Source: Boesenbergia rotunda (lineage: Eukaryota; Streptophyta; Magnoliopsida; Zingiberales; Zingiberaceae). Taken from it: a stretch of DNA of 64,000 bases. Numbering within the stretch: position 1 is the first letter of the stretch; each line of letters begins with the position of its first letter. A program made the position numbers and the translations under genes. Where the stretch lies: positions 325,013 through 389,012 of the forward strand of contig JAGFNQ010001192.1 in assembly GCA_024364735.1 (NCBI GenBank), in the 5' to 3' direction. Shown piece by piece: positions 55,855 to 64,000 of the stretch. The notes under the pieces are model-generated. The model ran no database searches and was not told the origin of the DNA. It saw only the letters and a list, made by a program, of their open reading frames with translations.

Positions 55855-56040
55855 AATATGGGTGCTCGTATTGGGTTTCATTGTTTCAAGTGTGGTTCTA
55901 GGAACCATAGTAGGGCAGAGTGCCCTATGGAGTAGCCTGTGTGCTACCACTACCAGCCTCCAGGACACGAGAGCTATGATTGTCCCCAGAGAGTACAACA
56001 GGAGTCTGCAGAGGCCACCACTCAGGGCGGACGGGCGAGA
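55855..56040 (+). pseudogene. Ty3/gypsy gag zinc-knuckle fragment
   Basis: The frame with CFKCGSRNHSRAEC (CX2CX4HX4C) followed by CYHYQPPGHESYDCPQ, a degenerate second knuckle, then a glutamine-rich tail. This double-knuckle arrangement is that of plant gypsy gag proteins. It is an isolated piece of about 180 bp cut off by the next LTR. Confidence 0.72.
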
Positions 56041-56976
56041 TAGTTGAAGGATCATCTAGGCGTGCTAGAGGGGGGGGGGGTGAATATCACTTTTTCGTCG
56101 TGGATCTCTACAAATTTGTTAGCGCAGCAGAAATAAAATGCAAATGAAAATAATTACAATGCTAACACTTATCGTTTACTTGGTATCCACCCAGATGGGT
56201 GACTAGTCCAAGGATCCACACCGCGAACACCACTTTTCACTATCGAAAACTCTCCTTGAGGTGGAGAAACCTTTACAGTCAATCTTTCTCTTTTCAGAAT
56301 ACAGTAGAATACAAGAGAGGAAGTGGAAAACGCTCTTCAGATGAGCAGCACTTCGACACTATACGGAACTGTACCGTGCTTGTGTAAAAAGGTGCTCCTT
56401 TTATAAGTGAACAGGACAAACTCGCAGTCTGTCCAGCCCCGTACTAGTCGACTGCCCCAAGGGCAGTCGACTGGTCTAGCATTAATTGCTAGCCAACGGC
56501 TAGTTTTCGGGGTATACCAGTCGACTACCCCATGGGCAGTCGACTGGTCCGAGGCTGAAAACTTTCTGTGGGTTTTGGCAGTCGACTGCCCCATGGCCAG
56601 TCGACTGTCATGCCTCTCAGCTCCAGCCACTCCGAACCTTCTCCTTTGCGTATGCCTTCAGGTCTGCTCCCTTGGCTTGCCTCTTGAAGTCCTCTTCCTC
56701 TGGCTATCGTCCCTCGGATGCGCACGCAAGCCTTTCATTGGCTTGCCTCCATGCCACCCTTCACGTGTGCCCTTGAAGTCCACTTCCCAGCTTGCCCTTG
56801 GAGCTCTCATCCCTCGACTCTCGTCCCTCGGATATGTCCAACATGTGTGATTCTCCAAGTCCTACAAACTCAATCACACACATCAAATACAACATAACAC
56901 TCTAACCTTAAACATATACAACCACACACATCAAAACCATGATCTTCCAATCATTTAAGGGTTGATTGCCTCAACA
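56041..56976 (-). mobile_element. SIRE-like LTR (about 936 bp, minus)
   Basis: In reverse it starts TGTTGAGGCAATC at 56976, directly after the polypurine tract (AAAAAGGGAGAGAT in reverse, 56977 on). It ends in the C-run ctctagcacgcctag near 56041. Three GTCGAC-type hairpins lie at 56444-56609. It belongs to the copia pol remnant at 57884-58489, which is in the same orientation. Confidence 0.78.
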
Positions 56977-57404
56977 ATCTCTCCCTTTTTGATGCGTGGC
57001 AATATGTTTAAGTTAGAGATAAATAACAGCCACAATAACAATAGCAAAAGATAGCAATTGAAAAAACATGAGACATAGTAACCCTAAGAGGTAACCTCCC
57101 CGTTAACCTATGTCTTCTCCCCATTTTCAATTCCAATCATAATCCAAGTTAAGTTTCCACTTAACACTCAACAATCTTAAAAATGTAAGACATATCAGAA
57201 CCTAAGAAGGAAAACCTTAAACCATCCATTTCAAGTTAAAATTCTAACTTAAACCACCCATTCTCCCCCTTTGACACCATCAACATGATTGCCTCAAGCA
57301 ACCCAAACCTAGGGCATCAAAAGTGAGAATAATGAATTTCTAAAATTTCTCACAGCAGTTGAAAAACACACGTGCCAGTCGACTGCCCATGGGGCAGTCG
57401 ACTG
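56444..57404. repeat. Four spaced CAGTCGACTG hairpins
   Basis: At 56444-56474, 56517-56547 and 56577-56609 in the LTR, and 57375-57404 in the UTR next to it. The form is CCAGTCGACTGCCC-(2 to 4 nt)-GGGCAGTCGACTGG with small variations. It is the same type of structure as at 26431-26943 but with unrelated arms. Confidence 0.88.
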
Positions 57405-57883
57405 ATACGCCATCAGTCTGATTTTTAATTTTTCTGTCGAATTTCAGAAACTCCTAGAAAATTCCAAAAAATTCCAAAAATTGTAAAATTTTGCATACAT
57501 GTTTGAAATGATATACTCTATCAGGGAAAAATATTAGTCCATATAAAATTTCAAACATGCATGACTTTTAATAAAAATCCAAAAACCTTGAAAACCACTA
57601 CATTTTATATCACCCTTTCAATCCAATTTTGTAATTATGTAACTTTCACAAGCATGGCGAAGTATATAAAGCATAAAATGATTTTCAAAGGTTTAAAATG
57701 TCCAACTATGATCTTTGGGCAAGGTGTCCATTGATTAAACACTTGTCTTCCCTATAGTTGGTCTAGTTTTCATATTTTGATACTTCTAATGGTCCAACAA
57801 TGTGCCACAAGCACAAGTGAGCCAAATGTATCATCCTAATGAATCAAGCACCCTTTTTCAAAGCTAATATCTCCAAGTTCATC
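56977..57883 (-). mobile_element. SIRE-like 3' untranslated region
   Basis: Lies between the pol stop (57884) and the LTR. On the minus strand it holds the purine-rich ggtgtcaaagggggagaat (about 57265-57285), common before the LTR of SIRE elements. Otherwise it is AT-rich without a coding frame. Confidence 0.65.
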
Positions 57884-58489
57884 CTAAACTTCCATAAAAC
57901 ACATTCCAATGCCTCTTCTTAAGGATGTAAATTCTGATTCGGGGAGAGGCTTGGTAAAGATGCCGGCTAGGTTTGACTTTGATTCAACATAGTGTAGTTC
58001 TATGTCTCCCCTTGCCACATGGTCTCTAATGAAGTGATGTTTCACTTCAATGTGTTTTGTCCTAGAATGGTGAACCGGATTTTTGGTCAAATTGATTGTA
58101 CTTACATTATCACACAAGACTTTGACCTTTGTGTAATGTAACTCATAATCTTCTAAGATGTGCATGATTCAAAGGAGTTGGAAAACACACCCACCCATTG
58201 CCACATATTCTGCTTCCGTTGTTGATAGGGCAACGCATGGTTGTTTCCTACTACTCCAACTAACCAAGGAAGACCCAAGGAATTGACACCCTCCACTAGT
58301 GCTCTTTCTATCTAGCTTACAACCCGCATAATCAGAGTCGGTGTATCCAATTAGATCAACACTAGGGGTTCTAGGATACCAAAGTCTGACATTGAGGGTA
58401 CAGATCTTAGGATCCTCTTAACTACAACCAAATGGGACTCTTTGGCACAAGATTGGTACCTAGCACACATACCTACCGCAAAAAGTATG
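57884..58489 (-). pseudogene. Ty1/copia RNase H (SIRE-like), truncated
   Basis: In reverse: AVGMCARYQSCAKESHL and KRILR, then a frame change, GCQFLGSSLVSW, STTEAEY and CVFQLL followed by TGA, MHILEDYELHY, HSRTKHIEVKHHF, GIFTKPLPES and the stop at 57884. This is the end of a copia RT and its RNase H. The upstream part is cut at 58489 by the start of another LTR. Confidence 0.88.
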
Positions 58490-58631
58490 TGTTGGTGCAG
58501 GAAGCACCATATCGAACCTTGTTTTGATATTGGCAAAGGATTCAAAGTTAAGTCCTATTTGTGATCTAATGTGTTTACTAAGTGTGCAGAAAGAAGTCCT
58601 GGCGAAGGACTGCCAGACACCTAGCGAAGGG
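58490..58631 (+). mobile_element. SIRE-like LTR start, truncated
   Basis: Begins TGTTGGTGCAGG, as does the solo LTR at 27823. It carries the tiny inverted repeats AGTCCTggcgaAGGACT and ACACCtagcgaagGGTGT. It is cut after 142 bp by the next LTR. Confidence 0.65.
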
Positions 58632-60842
58632 TGTTAGTGATATGAGAGAAGTGTTCTAAGGCAATCGCCTTATGATTGTAATCATTTACTTTAATAAATG
58701 AATATTCACTATTTGAGTATACATGTTCGTGTATTTGATTGAGATCTTAAACTCATTTACTGAATGTCCGCAATATAATTCACAACATGAGAGAATTTAT
58801 GATGAATTCACAACTAGTGATTATCTCTACATGTGTAATTGTGATGTATTGAAATTGTCCCTAGTCGATGAATTGATAAACACGGACACTATCAATTCTG
58901 TTGAGACTAGCATGGGTTATTCTCTAATCAGCTGATTCTAACTGGCTGGTGACATTGGGATGTCCGGAGATAAACATGAATGCTAGTTAAGGGAACTAGT
59001 TCATTGGAGTGACTAGCTGTAAAACTTCATATGGTAATCTACATATAGATATGTCAATGAAGTTCTTACTGCAGCTTAAGTGCGATGTTCCTTTGACTTG
59101 CGGTGTTCAAGTCATCTTGGTCATAAAGACTTATACTTTGACATCTTAAGCAAGCATCTCCAAGGAGGTGTGGACCCAGGATGATTGGGTATAAGCCGAA
59201 GTGCCCAAAGATGTTTGAACAACCTACAACGGATTCACCACCCCTTGCGAGGAAATGTATACCCAAGGCCTATCGTCGGATTGTTACTCGAAGCCTCTGG
59301 CCAGAGCATCACATGTTCCGAGTATGAATCTCTTAGAAACATGAGAGTAACTAGAATCCATTGGACGAGAAAGACATTACTTGGGCTAGGTGTGACGTAG
59401 TCAGCCTAGTGGGGACTGACACACATAGACCGTGTCCTGAACCAAGTGGGTATAAGATGGTGAAGGGAATGAGGCACGACTCATTATAGCTGCTGAAGGG
59501 TTTCAGAATTATTTCTGAGGTCAACCGTTGATCTTTCGATTAATTGGGGGTCATGATGTACTACTAGGTGCCACTCATGATCGTTCTATAATTGGTTGAT
59601 TATAGACGGCCAACATAAATCGAAAGCCTATTTAGTCACACGCACTACGAGTAATCCAAGGGATTTAAAACGAGTTAAAAATTAGATTTTCCGATCAAGA
59701 GAGATAAGTCGAATCTGAATTTATCAGAGACACATCGGAAGCTTAAAATGGCTAAGTCTTTTGAAGGCTTATTGGACGAATTAAATGAGTTTAATACGTA
59801 AGGTGACGACTTGGATTTGGCCGGCCAAAGAGGGTCGCCACCCTCTTTGGTTTGGCCGGCCACAATAAAAAGGGAAACCAAATTGTTTGGTTTAAATTAT
59901 AAAATAAATCGAGCGTGATTTGTTTTATAAAATTATGGATAAAGAAATTTATATAAAGAAATTTATAGAAATTTATTCTTTTTATGGAAATTAAAATGAA
60001 CCATGGATTGGTTTATTTTATTTTATAAAATCAATTATGAATTGATTTTTCCATGATAAGAAAAATTTATATAATAAATTTCTTGTAAAATTTTATTCCA
60101 TAATAAAAGGGGAGACATGGTTGTTTTTATTATAAATTAAGTTATAATAAAAACTTGGCATAACGGAATAATTCATAGAAAAATTTATAAGATAAATTTC
60201 TTATGAAAAATTTATTCCGTTAAAAGGAGACTTGGCGATAAAGAGACTACTATATAAAAGTGCAAAGGCAAGGCTTGGAAATCAATTCAAGATATCAAGG
60301 ATTCTTGCCTAGCCTCTCTTCCTCTCCTTCTCTCCCTCTCCCTCTTCTAGGGCCGGCTACCCTCTTCCTCTTCTAGGGCCGGCTGCCCTCACCTCCTTTG
60401 CCGTGAGCCACCTCCACCAAGAAGGTGCAAAAGAAGAAGAAGAAGCGGGGCGCGACTCCTTCCTTCCTCCCGGAATCTTGATTCCATTTTTCATTTGGTG
60501 GTTAGTTTTCCATCTCTCTCTCTTGATATTCTAGTCGTGCCTTTGGAGAATCTAGTAGTTCTTGTCGGCACGAAACTAGTGGCTTTGCGAAGTCATCCCG
60601 AAGAGAACTCGGTGTGGACGCGAATAGAGGCGGAGCTTCCAAGGGACGCTACGATTGGATCTTGTCCCTTTCTACGAGTTACGCGAGGTATTATGTAAAT
60701 TAGTTTACTTTCTGCAAAATTTTAAATGTATGATCAAGTCTCCGCAACATAAGGTTGCATGCTAGATACGTAGTTAAAATAATTTGAGAAATTATTTATG
60801 CTAAACCTTCCGCTTAGTGTCAACATGCACCCGGTCCCAACA
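58632..60842 (+). mobile_element. 5' LTR of a Ty1/copia element (2211 bp)
   Basis: Starts TGTTAG and ends GGTCCCAACA, directly before the primer-binding site. It contains paired ggccggcca blocks (59818-59862), AT-rich repeats (aaatttatagaaatttat), a CT-rich tract and a 28-bp duplication (cctcttctagggccggct, 60340-60390). Together with the following PBS, leader and gag it forms the 5' part of one element that continues beyond the window. Confidence 0.82.
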
Positions 60843-60843
60843 G

Positions 60844-60855
60844 TGGTATCAGAGC
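60844..60855 (+). promoter_or_regulatory. Primer-binding site, initiator tRNA-Met
   Basis: TGGTATCAGAGC, one base after the LTR end: the standard copia minus-strand priming site. Confidence 0.92.
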
Positions 60856-62612
60856 CGATTAGTGTTCGACATAATCATATAATTGTTTTGCGTAAAAATC
60901 TTTGTCATGATCTCAATTTTGGAAAAATTTTCCAATTATGGAAACTTTCCAATTATAATAAATTTTAGATTTAGGAATTTCAAAGTTTGGAAATCCTCAT
61001 GAAATTTCGCAAACGTTTGAAATATCCTAGTTTCTGAAATTTTATGATAATTGTGAAAACTTCCCATTTTTGGAAACCTTCCAATTTTGGAAATTTCCTA
61101 TTTTGGAAATTTTCCAATTTTGGAAATATGTAAGTTTTCTTTGTACCAGAAACATATAATTATTCTGAAAACCTATTATGAAATCTCGCAATTTTGGGCA
61201 CTTTCTTTCAAGAAAGTCTAGACAAATTTATGGATTATTAATTGACAATTAAATTCGAATTGATTTTAAATTATTAACAAAATTCTTTATTTTGGATTGA
61301 GCCTCGGGAGCCGTCCAATTTAAAGTTAGTTGTTGTAATTTAATTTCCTATTTTGAATAAAATTGTCATGTTTAATTTGGTTACGCCTCGGGGAGCGGAC
61401 CAAATTAGATTTACAACAAATTCTTTTTTTTGGATATCTGAGCCTCGGGGAGCCACCCAAAGAAAATAATTTGTTGAAATTAATAAATCCATAAATAAAA
61501 TATGTAATCAAATCTTGAAAATTTTGAGGTGATTCTCAAATGATAATTTCCTTATTTGATTTAAGAGGTGATGCTCTTACATATTGTTGTCTCCAAAATT
61601 AATTAGGAAAATAGTTTCCTATAGAGTTTTCTTAAAAGAGATTTTCATGAAAATAATATGTGGTTGAATTAAGGGAATCTGTCTCTTAATTTAATAAGAT
61701 TTGATTTAGAGAAATCAAAGTCTTAAACATATTATTTCCGAAATTGATTATGACAATTTAGGAAATTGTTTCCCAAAACAATTCCTTGAATAAAGTATGA
61801 AATTGGAAATAGAAAATCCGGTTCCTAATTCAATTAATAAGACTTGATAAATTAAGTCACATACATACTTTATTAAGGAAATCGTTAGTACATGACATAA
61901 TTATATGTCATGAATGTGCTTAGAAAAGAAAGGATGAGACCCGAAACCCCTTACAAAATATTAAGGCCAACACCTTCCATTAATATGGTTAGAACCGGAG
62001 TTTTGTTTCTTGTTTGGGTTGATGGACACATCCATGCCCGACTTGAACCTCAACATGTTGAAACCATGGAATTAGTTTATGATTAATATAGTTGGAGTCA
62101 GAGGTCAATCCTTAGTTTTGGTTGTTGGACACATCCAAGCCTGACTAAACGGTTGAATGAGCTCCAACCATATTAAAACTATTTCTTGATTAATGGGTCA
62201 GCCTTAAGCTTGAAGCATCGATTTGTTGTGCCACAGCCAAGGTCGATGTAAAGAGAGGTGCAGTTGGGTGCTATGTATATTGTTGCATACTTGTTAATGA
62301 GTTAACAACCCAATGATTTATGCAAACATTCAATTTGTTAATAGCATAAAGTGATAGTTACATATATGTGATATGTAATCGGTATAATTACCTACCTTCA
62401 TAGCTAAGAATAACTTGATGGCCACAGCCATGGTTGTTCTTATCTATGGTTGGATATCAACCTATTTGGAGATGTTCCTACGATCTCCCGAATTGATAAA
62501 AAGGGTTATTCAATTCGAAAAATAAATAGGATTTAATTAATGTATGTTGATGCATTCTTTATCATTCTTCTCACATAAGCTCAATTTGTATTTCTAGGAT
62601 AATCACTCGATT
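60856..62612 (+). mobile_element. Long untranslated leader of the copia element
   Basis: About 1.75 kb between PBS and gag without a coding frame. Near 60930-61130 it has repeated ttccaattttggaaa palindromic words, at 61282-61475 three stem-loops (listed separately), and at 61995-62220 a repeated ggacacatcca(t/a)gcc segment. Confidence 0.7.
61282..61475 (+). repeat. Three stem-loops with shared GCCTCGGGGAGC apex
   Basis: Three successive elements each have GCCTCGGG(G)AGC at the top. The arms are TTGGA/TCCAA (about 61293-61318), TAATTTGGT/ACCAAATTA (61373-61381 and 61399-61407, 9 bp perfect), and CAACAAATT...TTTGG/CCAAA...AATTTGTTG (61415-61475). The arms differ while the apex is kept. Confidence 0.75.
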
Positions 62613-63799
62613 ATGTCTTCTCTGAATTTGCGTTCCATTTTGGACACCAATAAACTGACTGGGCCAAACTTCATGGACTGGCTTCGAAACCTGAGGATAG
62701 TCCTCAAGGCAGAGAAGCTTGCTTATGTCCTTGAAAATCAACTTCCCAACCGTCCTCTAGAAAATGCAACTTCAGACCAGTTAGTGGCCTATCAGAAACA
62801 TGTGACCGATTCTGAACTTGCGAGTTGCATCATGCTAGCCGCTATGGTACCTGAGCTGCAAAAGCAGCATGAGCATATGGATGCTTATACCATCATCTTC
62901 CATCTTCATGAGTTATTTGACGAGCAGGCGAGATCCAAAATGTTCGAGGTCTCCAGACTCCTCTTCACCTCTAAGATGCAGGAAGGCACTTCTGTCTCAC
63001 AGTTTGTGTTAAAGATGTTGGGGTACATTGAGCGACTGGGCACACTCAGTTTTGCAATGGATCATGAACTAAGTATTGACTTAATTCTGCATTGTTTGCC
63101 CAAAAGTTATTCACAATTTGTGATGAACTATAGGATGAACAAGCTGGAGACTACCATTCCTGAGTTGCTCAACCTGCTGAAGACTATAGAACCTTCTGTA
63201 AAGCAGGATCAGAAGACGGTTCTATTAGTTGGTTCCTCGAAGAAAGGTTCTAAGAGGAGGCCAAAGAACAGAATAAGGAAAAGAAGAAAAAAACCAAAAA
63301 GACTGAAAAGACCCCAAAAGACACTTGCCATCACTGTGGCAAGGAGGGTCACTGGCGAAGAAACTGCAAGGTTTATCTTGAGTCCTTGAAGAAGAAGGCA
63401 TCCGATGCCCCATCCTCTTCAGGTATCTTCGTTATTGAATGTCACTCTATTTCCTCAACCACCTGGGTACTTGATACTTGGTGTAGCTCACATATATGTA
63501 ATGACATACAGGGGCTAAGGAATAGAAGAAGACTCGTCAAGGGAGAAGCAAATTTGCGAGTTGGAAATGGAGCAAAGATTGCTGCTGTTGCCATTGGAAC
63601 ATATTTGCTAAAGCTCCCTACTGGACATGTCTTAGAATTGGATAATTGTTATTTTGTTCCTTCATTAATAAAGAACATTGTATTTATTTCATGTTTGAAT
63701 GAAAATGGTCATCATTTAACTTTTAGTAACAATTGTTGTTACATAACTTTAAATGGCGTTCTTTATGGGACCGGAACTTTGTGCAATGGTATACGTTAG
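62613..63799 (+). pseudogene. Ty1/copia gag and protease, frameshifted
   Basis: Gag starts at ATG 62613 (MSSLNLRSILDTNKLTGPNF) with LTGPNFMDWLRNLRIVLKAE and a gag-polypeptide-of-copia (UBN2) domain to about residue 200. A one-base shift at about 63254 moves the frame, after which come a lysine-rich stretch, the zinc knuckle CHHCGKEGHWRRNC (63326-63367) and the protease WVLDTWCSSHIC. The protease motif is normally DTG, and here the glycine is tryptophan, so the enzyme should be inactive. The frame ends at TAG 63797-63799 where LxG-type sequence should go on. Otherwise the coding region is well kept, pointing to a fairly young but dead copy. Confidence 0.88.
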
Positions 63800-64000
63800 A
63801 TTTATCCGGTGATATTTTCAATATCGAAGTTAGCAACAAACGTGCTTGAAAAGATAATCAAATAGACTCCTATACGTGGCATTGTCGTCTTGGCATGTAA
63901 GTAAGAAACGCATGACCAAATTACACCGATGTGGAATTCTGGAATCATTTAAACCCAGTTCATTTGATACATGCGAATTCATGCTTAAAGGCAGATGGCC
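63800..64000 (+). pseudogene. Copia GAG-pre-integrase region (runs off the window)
   Basis: After further frame changes, the sequence reads WHCRLG followed by SKKRMTKLHRCGILESFK, the zinc-binding GAG-pre-integrase domain that precedes integrase in copia polyproteins. The element continues past the right edge. Confidence 0.75.

Overview
The window is nuclear DNA of a flowering plant. The evidence is a two-exon plant RNA-binding protein gene, a type 4 (Ec-type) plant metallothionein gene, fragments of conserved plant housekeeping genes, and dense nested Ty1/copia and Ty3/gypsy retrotransposons. An endogenous badnavirus-like element and the 17-cysteine metallothionein fit a monocot. The exact species cannot be read from the sequence.

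Layout. 1-11.2 kb: a broken SRP72-like fragment at the left edge (minus strand), then mostly AT-rich intergenic DNA with two local duplications. 11.2-29.35 kb: a retrotransposon pile with copia RNase H remains, several SIRE-like LTR pieces, two convergent gypsy LTR ends, an EXO70 exon relic, a 2.5-kb solo LTR with a 5-bp target-site duplication (TSD), a gypsy remnant ending at the single N, a copia pol region with its 3' LTR, an LTR full of short palindromes, and a second solo LTR with a perfect TSD. 29.5-31.7 kb: a plant Transposase_24 (CACTA-associated) relic. 31.9-35.0 kb: the only clearly intact host genes, a type 4 metallothionein and an hnRNP H/F-like two-RRM protein, followed by a MITE. 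36.1-55.45 kb: remains of one badnavirus-like genome on the plus strand. Its movement-protein region is split by about 9.3 kb of other DNA and by a 2.9-kb hAT transposon that has perfect TSDs and a transposase broken by one stop codon. 55.45-64 kb: more nested LTR elements, ending in the 5' part of a copia element (LTR, primer-binding site, long leader, gag, protease) that runs off the window.

Most interesting points. (1) At least three SIRE-like LTRs carry the same architecture (a minisatellite of tiny inverted repeats plus a spaced series of perfect hairpins), with unrelated arm sequences in each family. (2) The viral element carries a dUTPase-like domain with its motif 3 region missing, and a 145-codon open frame overlapping the 3' end of pol. 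(3) A near-intact hAT element sits in the viral movement-protein gene. (4) A SINE family is present as one full copy and one 40-bp 3' stub, both with TSDs. (5) Three stem-loops with a shared GC-rich apex lie in the leader of the right-hand copia element.

The living genes (metallothionein and RNA-binding protein) do not form a functional unit with each other. The rest of the window is a record of nested insertions. No database search or alignment was run. Family names rest on recognised motifs, and the boundaries of degraded elements are approximate.
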